From the NCBI RefSeq assembly GCF_028737195.1, contig NZ_JAQZAJ010000002.1:806001-870000 (forward strand): a stretch of DNA of 64,000 bases, given 5' to 3'. Shown piece by piece: positions 17,582-25,568 of the stretch (positions are counted from its first letter, which is position 1; each line of letters begins with the position of its first letter). The DNA is from Pseudovibrio exalbescens. Lineage in GTDB: Bacteria > Pseudomonadota > Alphaproteobacteria > Rhizobiales > Stappiaceae. The notes beneath the pieces were generated by a model. It made no database searches. It was given only the letters and a program-made list of their open reading frames with translations, and was not told the DNA's origin. The position numbers and the translations under genes were made by a program.

Positions 17582-17638
17582 ACCATTTCCATTTTGATCC
17601 GGGGTGTGCCCGTGCTGCCCGCTACCCGCGTTTGAAAC

Positions 17639-17668
17639 CGAAGCCCTATTCCGAAGGAAATGGCTTCG
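17639..17668 (+). other. Second hairpin upstream of add
   Basis: CGAAGCC pairs with GGCTTCG, enclosing an inner TTCC/GGAA stem, 38 bases before the add start. It is followed by only a short T-run. It may be a weak terminator or attenuator between deoB and add. Confidence 0.5.
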
Positions 17669-17706
17669 TTTCCGCGTATGGCAGACCCGATGAGAGGTTT
17701 TAAGCA

Positions 17707-18711
17707 ATGATACCGAAGCCACCTGTTGTGCCACGCGCCGAGTTGCACTGCCATATGGAAGGGGCGGCGCCACCATCATTGGTGATACAACTGGCGGAGC
17801 GCTATGGCGTTGCGCTGGACGGCCTACTGGACGCAAATGGCAACTACAGCTGGCATGATTTTACGACCTTCTTGAAAACATATGATGTGGCAAGCGCCTT
17901 GTTTCGCTCGCCTGAAGACTTCACCCTTCTTGCCGAGACATACTTCGGCATGCTGGCAGCAGAAGGGGCCATATACGGCGAGGTCTTCATCTCTCCCGAT
18001 CACGCGGTTCAATCGGGTTTGACCTACAAAGCCTATATGGACGCGATCGGCGAAGGCATCATGCGGGCCAATGAAGCCACTGGCATTGAAGGCCGCATGA
18101 TCTCCACTGGCGTTCGCCATTACGGGGTGAAGGCGGTGGAAATGGCGGCTTTGACGACCGTCAACAACCCGCATCCGCTTCTGACCGGCTTTGGCTTGGC
18201 GGGTGATGAGAGAGAAGGTCACCCTTCCAATTACCAGAAGGCCTTCAAGATTGCTCAAGAGGCAGGCTTGGGTCTGACCGCCCACGCTGGTGAGTTTGGT
18301 GGTCCTGAAAGCGTTAAGGGAGTCCTGGACTTCCTCCATGTGACGCGCATTGGGCATGGCGTGCGCTCTGTCGAAGATCCGGCGTTGGTGCAGCGCATCG
18401 TGGAAGAGGGCGTAACGCTTGAAGTATGCCCCGGTTCCAACATTGCGCTTGGTGTGTACTCGAACCTGCGCTTCCATCCGGTCAACATTCTGCGTCAGGC
18501 AGGGGTCAAGATCACGCTGAGTTCTGATGATCCGCCGTTCTTCCGGACAACCCTGGGTCACGAGTACTCTGAGACCTCACGGGTGTTTGGCTGGGATCGC
18601 GCCATTCAGAAAGAGCTGACAGCCAACGCCATCAAAGCCGCCTTCTGCGACGACGACACAAAGGCACGTTTGTTCCAGCAGCTTGAAGAGGCGACACGGG
18701 ATACGAACTAA
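17707..18711 (+). CDS. add: Adenosine deaminase
   Basis: A 334-residue metallo-hydrolase converting (deoxy)adenosine to (deoxy)inosine. The zinc-binding HxH is His14-x-His16 in ELHCHMEG. A TAHAGE motif supplies the third His and the catalytic Glu, and SSDDPPFF supplies the zinc and catalytic Asp residues. GAGAGG upstream serves as ribosome binding site. Together with the phosphorylase it routes adenosine to hypoxanthine. It precedes the URC1-like gene by about 87 bases with no obvious terminator. Confidence 0.95.
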   Translation: MIPKPPVVPRAELHCHMEGAAPPSLVIQLAERYGVALDGLLDANGNYSWHDFTTFLKTYDVASALFRSPEDFTLLAETYFGMLAAEGAIYGEVFISPDHAVQSGLTYKAYMDAIGEGIMRANEATGIEGRMISTGVRHYGVKAVEMAALTTVNNPHPLLTGFGLAGDEREGHPSNYQKAFKIAQEAGLGLTAHAGEFGGPESVKGVLDFLHVTRIGHGVRSVEDPALVQRIVEEGVTLEVCPGSNIALGVYSNLRFHPVNILRQAGVKITLSSDDPPFFRTTLGHEYSETSRVFGWDRAIQKELTANAIKAAFCDDDTKARLFQQLEEATRDTN

Positions 18712-18798
18712 CACCTAGAAAACGCTTTTCATTTGTGGGCAAAAGGCGCAAACTGGTCTCTTACGCAACGTTAGGGAGCGGTTTGTCGCCGCGCAAAA

Positions 18799-20061
18799 AT
18801 GGAAAGTGGAGTTAAACGACCAACACACATTCGGCTCTCAACCCATCCGGGTGCGCAGGATCCTTCGCCCTACAAGCTTAAGTGGGGTGAGGTTGATCCC
18901 CAACAGCGCGGGCCAGTGATCGCCAGCCCAAACCAGCCGGAAAACCGAAACACCATTGGTGTTCACGGGGGCTCGTATTCCCTTTACAAAGCGCTCGCCG
19001 TTTCCTCCGGGAGTCTCGATCCAGACCGTCGGCCGGACTACAACAACACCCATCCAATGGTCGAAATCGGTCCATACCCGCAATGGTCGGAGCCGGGAAA
19101 GATCGTGTCTCTCGATCCGTTTGGCGCGATGACAGCCGACCTGTTCGGCGATCTGATTGCAAAGGGTGTGGACATTCGGCCGACCATCGCCATCACCAAA
19201 GCAAAGCTGGATATGCCGGAGCTGAAAACAGCGATTGCTGCGGGAGCCTTGAAGGTTGATGGCGCTATCGTCAACGCTCGAGGAGAGGTGAGTGTCACCA
19301 AAGCGGCCATTGATCCGGTCTGGCACCTTCCGGGAATTGCAGCGCGGTTTGGTGTTGAAGAAGATGTACTGCGCCGCACGCTGTTTGAGCAGACAGGCGG
19401 CATGTATCCCGACCTCATCACGCGCTCTGATCTGGAGGTGTTCCTTCCGCCCATCGGGGGCACCACACTCTATGTGATTGGCGATGTCGAAGGGCTGACC
19501 GCAACGGACGGTTCCGTCACCTGTAGAGTGCATGACGAATGCAATGGATCAGACGTTTTTGGGTCTGACATTTGCACCTGTCGCCCGTATCTGCTGCACG
19601 GTCTTGTTGAATCCATTCAAACCGCCCAAGCTGGTGGTACGGGTCTGATCATCTACAATCGGAAAGAAGGCAGAGCACTGGGCGAGGTGACCAAATTCCT
19701 CGTCTACAACGCTCGCAAGCGGCAGGAAGGCGGAGATTCCGCTGCAACCTATTTCGCTCGCACGGAGTGTGTGGCAGGCGTTCAGGATGCGCGCTTTCAG
19801 GAATTGATGCCCGATGTGTTGCACTGGCTCGGGATAACTCGCATTGGCCGGTTCATTTCAATGTCAGACATGAAATACAATGCTCTGATAGAATCCGGTA
19901 TTTCTATCGATGAGCGTGTCGCATTGCCAGATGAGCTGATTCCAGCCGATGCTCAGGTGGAAATGGAGGCCAAGAAGGCCGCAGGTTACTTCAGTAATGC
20001 GCCTGCACCTTCTGGTGATGAACTCAAACAGATCCACGGTCGGTCAATCGATGACTATTGA
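18799..20061 (+). CDS. URC1-like GTP cyclohydrolase II homologue (uracil catabolism)
   Basis: A 420-residue protein. The C-terminal half resembles GTP cyclohydrolase II, with the zinc set Cys248-x10-Cys259-x-Cys261 and RKEGRALGEV (288-297) where RibA has RQEGRGIGL. An N-terminal region of about 200 residues is absent from RibA. This layout matches URC1, defined in the yeast Lachancea kluyveri as needed for the URC route of uracil degradation. There is no riboflavin gene nearby. Its last 11 bases overlap the URC4-like gene, and upp follows. I infer action on a uracil nucleotide rather than GTP. The start has no good ribosome binding site, so a few N-terminal residues are uncertain. Confidence 0.85.
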   Translation: MESGVKRPTHIRLSTHPGAQDPSPYKLKWGEVDPQQRGPVIASPNQPENRNTIGVHGGSYSLYKALAVSSGSLDPDRRPDYNNTHPMVEIGPYPQWSEPGKIVSLDPFGAMTADLFGDLIAKGVDIRPTIAITKAKLDMPELKTAIAAGALKVDGAIVNARGEVSVTKAAIDPVWHLPGIAARFGVEEDVLRRTLFEQTGGMYPDLITRSDLEVFLPPIGGTTLYVIGDVEGLTATDGSVTCRVHDECNGSDVFGSDICTCRPYLLHGLVESIQTAQAGGTGLIIYNRKEGRALGEVTKFLVYNARKRQEGGDSAATYFARTECVAGVQDARFQELMPDVLHWLGITRIGRFISMSDMKYNALIESGISIDERVALPDELIPADAQVEMEAKKAAGYFSNAPAPSGDELKQIHGRSIDDY

Positions 20062-21292
20062 TAGTAAAGAGTCTGATGCTCTGTCCCTGTTGAATGCGGG
20101 AGCAGTACGTCAACGCGCACACACGCTTTTCGATCTTGGCATAAAGGGGGAGCTGGAGCATTTCACAGTGGACATGAGCCGCTTGGCAGAAGCGGCCAGA
20201 CGCACGATGGCAGCCACTGAAAATGCTTACCCCGATATGCAAATCCCGTTTCACGCTCGGTGGCGTCACTTCGAGGCAGGCGGGGTTGACCGCTGGGCGA
20301 TGCTGGCAGGCGCGCGTCGCTTCTCCGACGTGCGGGGCATGGGCAGAGCCGCGTTTGATCTGGCGATACTGTCCGTTCTGATGGATGCGGGGGCCGGACC
20401 TGATTGGTCTTTCCACGAAGCCGTTACCGACGAAAACTATAGTCGCTCGGAAGGCTTGGCCATAGCTTCCCTGTTGATGTTCTCCGGCGGCATGTTCTCC
20501 GGCAGTCCGCTGGATCCGTTGCGGGCAGATGCAGGTGAGTTATTCCGTGTTGATGAAGATGAAGTGCGCGAAGGTCTGCAGGTCTCTGAAACGAACCCGA
20601 TCGTGGGGCTGAAGGAGCGGGCAGCCCTTCTTAAAAGCCTTGGAGAGGCGGTATCCCTGAGGCCCGACTTGTTCGGGACAATGGACGAGCCCCGCCCGGG
20701 TGGTTTGTTTGATGTCCTGTTTGATGAGGGGCAGGCCAAACCATTGCCAGCACCCCGTATCCTTGAAGTCCTGCTGGATGGTCTTGGGCCTATCTGGCCG
20801 GGCCGGGAGGAGATCGACGGAGTTGGCTTGGGCGACACATGGCGACATTCCAAAATTGTAACCGAAGACAAGACCAATAATCTCATGCCGTTCCACAAGC
20901 TGAGCCAATGGATGGCGTATTCGTTGGTGGAGCCGCTGGTTTGGGCTGGGGTTGAGGTGGTTGATCTGGATGGACTGACCGGCCTTGCAGAATACCGCAA
21001 TGGCGGTTTGTTCATCGATACCGGTGTGCTCAAGCTGAAGGATGAAAGCAACCTTCTGAAGAGCCATGGGGTGGACAGTGAGCTCATCGTGGAGTGGCGT
21101 GCTCTCACGGTTGCGCTTCTGGACAAGTTGGCCGACTGGATCCGTACCGACCTTGGCGTCAACGCTGAGCAACTGCCCCTGGCCTGTGTACTTGAGGGTG
21201 GCACGTGGGCTGCCGGTCGGCAGATTGCTCGGGAAAAACGTCCCGGAGGGGAACCTCCATTGACCATAATCAGTGATGCCACCGTTTTTTAA
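20051..21292 (+). CDS. URC4-like DUF1688 protein (uracil catabolism)
   Basis: A 413-residue protein of the DUF1688 / URC4 (URG3) family, recognised from the N-terminal LNAGAVRQRAH and the FHARWRHFEAGGVDRW segment. URC4 in yeast is required downstream of URC1; its exact chemistry is not settled, and ribosylurea has been reported as an intermediate. I chose the ATG at 20051 because homology begins there and it overlaps the URC1-like stop by 11 bases, a strong sign of translational coupling. The upp gene follows after 124 bases, with a hairpin in the gap. Confidence 0.85.
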   Translation: MTIDSKESDALSLLNAGAVRQRAHTLFDLGIKGELEHFTVDMSRLAEAARRTMAATENAYPDMQIPFHARWRHFEAGGVDRWAMLAGARRFSDVRGMGRAAFDLAILSVLMDAGAGPDWSFHEAVTDENYSRSEGLAIASLLMFSGGMFSGSPLDPLRADAGELFRVDEDEVREGLQVSETNPIVGLKERAALLKSLGEAVSLRPDLFGTMDEPRPGGLFDVLFDEGQAKPLPAPRILEVLLDGLGPIWPGREEIDGVGLGDTWRHSKIVTEDKTNNLMPFHKLSQWMAYSLVEPLVWAGVEVVDLDGLTGLAEYRNGGLFIDTGVLKLKDESNLLKSHGVDSELIVEWRALTVALLDKLADWIRTDLGVNAEQLPLACVLEGGTWAAGRQIAREKRPGGEPPLTIISDATVF

Positions 21293-21305
21293 TGGCACGG
21301 CACTG

Positions 21306-21338
21306 GACAGAGGCGTGATGGTGAGTCACAAGCCTGTC
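21306..21338 (+). other. Hairpin between the URC4-like gene and upp
   Basis: An interrupted stem (GACA..GGC..GTGA pairing TCAC..GCC..TGTC) lies in the 124-base gap. There is no T-run. It may tune upp expression, but the evidence is weak. Confidence 0.35.
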
Positions 21339-21416
21339 TAAATGAAGAGAATTCAGTCTGCATGTGCTGCTTTCATAAGTCACCGCCGCCCTGCAGAATA
21401 AAACAATGAGGTAAAG

Positions 21417-22046
21417 ATGCCTGGCGCAACCGTAATTGACCACCCGCTCGTTCAGCACAAACTCACCCACATGCGCATGAAGGAAACTTCCACGCAGGGC
21501 TTCCGCCGTCTGCTGCGTGAGATTTCCCTGCTGCTGTGCTATGAAGTGACCCGTGACCTTGAGCTGGTCAATGCATCCATCGATACGCCAGTCTCCGAAA
21601 TGAGCGCGCCAGTTCTGGCGGGCAAGAAGCTCGTGTTTGCGTCAATCCTGCGTGCAGGTAACGGCCTGCTTGAAGGCATGCTGGAACTCATCCCGTCTGC
21701 CCGCGTTGCGCACATTGGTCTTTACCGTGACCCCAAGACCCTGAATGCGGTCGAATACTACTTCAAGGCACCGGCGGATATGGACGAGCGTCTGGTGATC
21801 GTTGTTGACCCGATGCTGGCAACCGCGAACTCTGCCATCGCTGCTGTTGAGCGCTTGAAGCAGCGCGGTGCGAACAAGATGTGTTTTGTGTGTCTTCTGG
21901 CCGCACCTGAAGGTGTTCAGCGGTTCAACGAAGCCCATCCAGATGTACCAATCTATACGGCTGCAGTGGACGAAAAGCTCGACGAAAAGGGCTACATCGT
22001 TCCAGGTCTTGGCGATGCTGGCGACCGCATGTACGGCACAAAATAA
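21417..22046 (+). CDS. upp: Uracil phosphoribosyltransferase
   Basis: A 209-residue UPRTase making UMP from uracil and PRPP. The PRPP loop reads [10 protein letters not shown] (residues 131-140), a variant of the more usual DPMLATGGS. The uracil-binding PGLGDAGDR lies near residues 196-204. AGGT precedes the ATG. In the URC pathway an UPRTase (URC6 in yeast) primes uracil for URC1, so its position right after the URC1/URC4 pair fits a catabolic as well as a salvage role. A clear terminator follows. Confidence 0.93.
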   Translation: MPGATVIDHPLVQHKLTHMRMKETSTQGFRRLLREISLLLCYEVTRDLELVNASIDTPVSEMSAPVLAGKKLVFASILRAGNGLLEGMLELIPSARVAHIGLYRDPKTLNAVEYYFKAPADMDERLVIVVDPMLATANSAIAAVERLKQRGANKMCFVCLLAAPEGVQRFNEAHPDVPIYTAAVDEKLDEKGYIVPGLGDAGDRMYGTK

Positions 22047-22059
22047 CATCATGAAATGG

Positions 22060-22090
22060 AAGCCCGGCCTTAGTGTCGGGCTTTCTTTTA
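22060..22090 (+). terminator. Terminator after upp
   Basis: AAGCCCG / CGGGCTT stem with a 10-base loop, followed by TCTTTT. It closes the upp transcript and separates it from the TrpF-like gene. Confidence 0.8.
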
Positions 22091-22140
22091 GGCTTTTCAT
22101 GCCTGGTGCATAGCAGTACCTTCTTCTCTCCGATAACCTT

Positions 22141-22818
22141 ATGGGGCGAACCATGATTTCCAACGCCGGGCGGACCCGCATGAAGGTCTGCTGTATTTCG
22201 TCGTTCGAAGAGGCGCAGATGGCCGTGGCTTGCGGTGCAGATGCTGTTGGCTTGGTATCAAAGATGCCTAGCGGGCCAGGCGTGATCAGCGATAGCCTGA
22301 TCTACGAAATAGCGCAGATTATCTCGCCGCCAGTCGCAACGTTTCTGCTCACCAGCGAGGAAAAAGCCGACTCTATTGCTGATCATCTGGTGCATTCTGG
22401 TGCGAACACGGTGCAGATCGTAAGCCATGTCGATCCCTCTGAGCATGAACGGTTGCGCAAGAAGCTGCCGCGTGGCCTCAAGGTGGTTCAGGTCGTGCAT
22501 GTGGAAGACGAGTACGCTGTGGAGCTGGCCCAAGATTATGCGCCCTATGTGGATGCGCTGCTTCTGGACTCAGGCAACCCCTCTGAAAATGAGCTAGGCG
22601 GAACAGGTCGCATCCATGACTGGACCCATAGCAAAGCCATTGTGGAGAGCGCAGCAGCCCCTGTATTCTTGGCAGGCGGTTTGACGCCCGAGAACGTGGG
22701 TGAAGCCGTCAAAACGGTTGGGCCGTTCGCGGTCGATGTGTGTTCGGGCGTGCGTACCAACGGCAAGCTGGATCCAGAAAAGCTGGCGGCGTTCTATCAG
22801 GCCCTCTCTGTCGCTTGA
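22141..22818 (+). CDS. Divergent TrpF-like (phosphoribosylanthranilate isomerase fold) protein
   Basis: A 225-residue TIM-barrel protein of the TrpF family. It keeps the catalytic pair: Cys17 in KVCCIS (TrpF KICGI) and Asp143 in LLLDS. It also keeps GGTGRIHDW and AGGLTPENV. It has lost the SxR segment whose Arg (Arg36 in Thermotoga TrpF) contacts the anthranilate carboxylate; here the region reads PSGPGV. The terminal SSGVE has become CSGVR. No other trp gene is near; neighbours are upp and ribokinase. An N-phosphoribosyl substrate from pyrimidine breakdown is my inference. Starts at 22153 or 22180 are also possible. Confidence 0.7.
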   Translation: MGRTMISNAGRTRMKVCCISSFEEAQMAVACGADAVGLVSKMPSGPGVISDSLIYEIAQIISPPVATFLLTSEEKADSIADHLVHSGANTVQIVSHVDPSEHERLRKKLPRGLKVVQVVHVEDEYAVELAQDYAPYVDALLLDSGNPSENELGGTGRIHDWTHSKAIVESAAAPVFLAGGLTPENVGEAVKTVGPFAVDVCSGVRTNGKLDPEKLAAFYQALSVA

Positions 22819-22886
22819 CTGCGAGCGCCCATTCGAAAGGTGCCGCTTGCAACGGACGGCACATCATTTAAATAAGACTGAATGCT

Positions 22887-22917
22887 GCCCCAACTCTTTG
22901 GAGTGCGGGGCGGTTTT
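22887..22917 (+). terminator. Terminator upstream of ribokinase
   Basis: GCCCC and ACTC pair with GAGT and GGGGC around a TTTG loop, followed by GGTTTT. It likely ends the TrpF-like transcript, so rbsK has its own promoter or relies on read-through. Confidence 0.7.
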
Positions 22918-22948
22918 CTGCCATGCAAGCTCTTAAAGGCGTATTCGA

Positions 22949-23866
22949 ATGATCGTTGTTCTGGGTTCAATCAATCTTGATCTTGTCGTTGCTGTAGAGC
23001 GCTTGCCAGTGGCTAGTGAAACGGTTGTTGGCCCGGATCATCAATATTTTGCCGGCGGAAAGGGCGGAAATCAGGCCTTTGCCGCTCGCATGGCAGGCTC
23101 AGAAACCCGTATGGTCGGAGCAGTTGGGTCTGATCTGTTTGGCGAGCCCGCACTGGTGAACCTCAAGTCTGCTGGTGTGGATGTGCGCGGCGTGCGGGTT
23201 CTGGACGGAGCCACAGGTCTTGCCATGATCGGTGTTGATGCGGCCGGTGAGAACCAGATTATTGTGGCAAGCGGCGTGAACAACCGTGTACAAGCTGAAT
23301 GGCTTGATGATGTTCTGCATGAAGGCGATACGCTGCTTCTGCAGATGGAAGTTCCTTCCCATGTAACCGCCAAGGCCATCGAAATTGCAAAGCTGAAAGG
23401 CGCGCGTGTAGTCTTGAACCCAGACCCCGCGACCAATCCGGCTGTCTCCGAGCTTGTGGAAGCCTCTGACGTAATCGTGGCGAGCCGCAAGGAAGCAGCG
23501 GCACTGTCTCGCTTGAACGGCTATCCGGAAGAGCCCGAGGAGTTCATCAACGCGCTGGCTCAGCCCGGCCGGGCAATCATTGTGACCCTTGGCAACGACG
23601 GTGCGATTGCCCATGACGGCGAAAAGTTTATTGGTCACATCCCGCCTGCACCCGTAGAGCCAATCGATACAACCGGTGCTGGAGATGCGTTTGTTGGCGC
23701 GCTGGTGGCAGCCCTCGACCGCGGGTCTGATCTGAAGCGCGCGCTGTTTGAAGCAAGCGCTGCAGGCGGGCTTGCGTGCACGCGGACCGGCGCTCAGACC
23801 AGCGCCCCAACGGGGTCAGAGATCAAGCGTGTTGCAGATCAGTTGGAAGCAACCACTGAGTTCTGA
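22949..23866 (+). CDS. rbsK: Ribokinase
   Basis: A 305-residue PfkB-family sugar kinase. The N-terminal GSINLDLVV and GGKGGNQAFAA motifs are ribokinase signatures, and DTTGAGDAFVG near residues 249-259 holds the catalytic Asp and anion hole. It phosphorylates ribose to ribose-5-phosphate. In this setting it could recover free ribose released from nucleosides or from URC intermediates. No ribose transporter is nearby, which supports an internal source of ribose. The start follows a terminator, suggesting independent expression. Confidence 0.92.
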   Translation: MIVVLGSINLDLVVAVERLPVASETVVGPDHQYFAGGKGGNQAFAARMAGSETRMVGAVGSDLFGEPALVNLKSAGVDVRGVRVLDGATGLAMIGVDAAGENQIIVASGVNNRVQAEWLDDVLHEGDTLLLQMEVPSHVTAKAIEIAKLKGARVVLNPDPATNPAVSELVEASDVIVASRKEAAALSRLNGYPEEPEEFINALAQPGRAIIVTLGNDGAIAHDGEKFIGHIPPAPVEPIDTTGAGDAFVGALVAALDRGSDLKRALFEASAAGGLACTRTGAQTSAPTGSEIKRVADQLEATTEF

Positions 23867-23904
23867 CTTCTTGCGGAGCTGTTTTTGGCTTAAGGGAGGA
23901 AGAC

Positions 23905-24432
23905 ATGCAACGCTATCTGATTGTCCTTGCGTTGGCGGTTGTTGCCGCAGTCTTTGGCCCTGATTTATTGCAGAGGCATCTCGGACTGAACGAGCGTGGG
24001 TCTGAAGACAGAACAGCTTCGACAACCGATGCGGACAAACCCCAAAAACAGATGAGCAAGACCATCGTGTTGAAGGCCGATGGTCGGGGTCATTTTGTGG
24101 CGTCCATTCGCATCAACGGAAAGCCGTCAGAAGCGTTGGTGGACACCGGTGCCACATTTGTCGCGATGCCAATGAAGCTCGCTCGGCGCTCAGGCATCAA
24201 TGTGGCGCCGAATGACTTCACCGCAGACGCTGAAACGGCCAACGGCCGAATAAAGTTCGCACCTGTTACAATCGATCGGCTGGACGTGGCTGGTGTGCGC
24301 ATTCGCAACGTTCAAGCGGGTGTGGTTCCGGATGATGCGCTGTCGACCGTATTGCTGGGCATGTCAGCTGTTAGCCGCCTAGGGACTGTGGAGCTGAAAG
24401 ACGGAAGTCTTGTAATCAGGCACCCTCGGTAA
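23905..24432 (+). CDS. Membrane-anchored retropepsin-like aspartic protease
   Basis: A 175-residue protein of the TIGR02281 clan AA family. An N-terminal hydrophobic segment (about residues 1-18) anchors it or directs export, followed by a polar linker. A single aspartic-protease half then carries the active-site motif Asp80-Thr-Gly-Ala in LVDTGATFVAM. A second conserved segment, VLLGMSAVSRLG, lies near the C terminus. Proteases of this type act as dimers in the periplasm; the substrate is unknown. A strong GGGAGGA Shine-Dalgarno precedes the start. It follows rbsK by 38 bases, probably co-transcribed. Confidence 0.85.
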   Translation: MQRYLIVLALAVVAAVFGPDLLQRHLGLNERGSEDRTASTTDADKPQKQMSKTIVLKADGRGHFVASIRINGKPSEALVDTGATFVAMPMKLARRSGINVAPNDFTADAETANGRIKFAPVTIDRLDVAGVRIRNVQAGVVPDDALSTVLLGMSAVSRLGTVELKDGSLVIRHPR

Positions 24433-24564
24433 GCCCTTGGCTTTTTTGCTCTACTAGGGGCTATGCTTATGTCCAGCTTGCCTTGGTGCAGAAATCGAGC
24501 GACCATTTTCATGACTTGAAACAGACTTGAGAGGAGGGCAGGTCTCAAAGCTGGGAGTAGGGTC

Positions 24565-25509
24565 ATGACAATCAGGTCTTTCGGGCGACTTGCGGATCAG
24601 CAGGAAGTACAGGAGATCAAGATCCGGCGCGGCGAGCTGTCGGCAAACATCCTCACTTATGGGGCCGTGTTGCGACGTTTGAGGTTTGAAGGCCGAGACG
24701 TGGCAGTGGGCTTCGATAGCATTGAGGACTACCTTCATCATGCGCCTGAGCTTGGAGCCATCATCGGCCCTGATGGGCCAAAGCTGCAACGAGCGAATGA
24801 GGCAAGCGGCAAAAGAAGTGAGGCCACCAGCTTTGCGCGTCACCTCTGGACGCTTGATGAGGCAAGTGCAGACAGCGTTCAACTGTCACTGAATATCCCC
24901 TCTCAACATGTGCCTCATACAGGTTTTCTTGAAATCTCCTGCCGTTACACGATCACACCCAACAACACGCTTCAGATCGAGTTGGAGGGGGCATGCGAGC
25001 ATGAAGTCGTCTTTAATCCGCGCTTTCATGGTGTTTTCAACCTCAACCCTGACAATGAACTCAGTGCTCACGAAATCTCCATCCCGGCCTGTGGGTACAC
25101 CTCCCTGTCATCTGGGCGGGTTCCATTCATTCAAATCGCTGATGTAGCTGGCACGCCGTATGATCTGAGGGACATCCATAAAATGCGCCCTCACAGAGCA
25201 ACGCAGTTGAACGCCAATTACTACATGCGTCTGAACCGCTTGCAGGTGCCGGAACTGTCCGCCGTGGTGCATGAGGAAACAACTGGAACCAAAATGGAAG
25301 TCTGGTCTACGGAGCCCGGCCTGTTCTACGAAGAAGGGCGCGAGGTTTTCGAAGGATCTAAAGGTAATGCTCTGTCGCGACGCACACGTCAGGGGTTTTC
25401 CATTGAACCTCAGGGTTGGCCGGAAGGTACTGAGAAGCATGATTTTTCCAATGTAATTCTCAGACCCGGTGAGATATACAAGCAAAGAACCGAGTTCAGA
25501 TTTTCATAA
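24565..25509 (+). CDS. Aldose 1-epimerase family protein
   Basis: A 314-residue GalM-like mutarotase. The C-terminal IEPQGWPEG matches the GalM segment with the catalytic Glu. FHGVFNL corresponds to the NHTYFNL motif, keeping the catalytic His. The usual GRYANRI substrate loop is altered to a GPDGPKLQRAN-like stretch, so sugar specificity may differ. It lies after the nucleoside island and before the acetylpolyamine amidohydrolase. No clear operon partner is evident. Confidence 0.8.
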   Translation: MTIRSFGRLADQQEVQEIKIRRGELSANILTYGAVLRRLRFEGRDVAVGFDSIEDYLHHAPELGAIIGPDGPKLQRANEASGKRSEATSFARHLWTLDEASADSVQLSLNIPSQHVPHTGFLEISCRYTITPNNTLQIELEGACEHEVVFNPRFHGVFNLNPDNELSAHEISIPACGYTSLSSGRVPFIQIADVAGTPYDLRDIHKMRPHRATQLNANYYMRLNRLQVPELSAVVHEETTGTKMEVWSTEPGLFYEEGREVFEGSKGNALSRRTRQGFSIEPQGWPEGTEKHDFSNVILRPGEIYKQRTEFRFS

Positions 25510-25568
25510 GGCTGCTTCAGAGCGATGACCGGCTCGCCGGGGTGGCTGGTCATTAGTGGGAGCCCGAT

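Noticed and set aside
16597-17754. A long (385-codon) open frame on the minus strand across deoB
   Set aside because: It lies wholly opposite deoB and the add leader, and its translation has no family resemblance. It is a by-product of deoB codon usage, not a gene.
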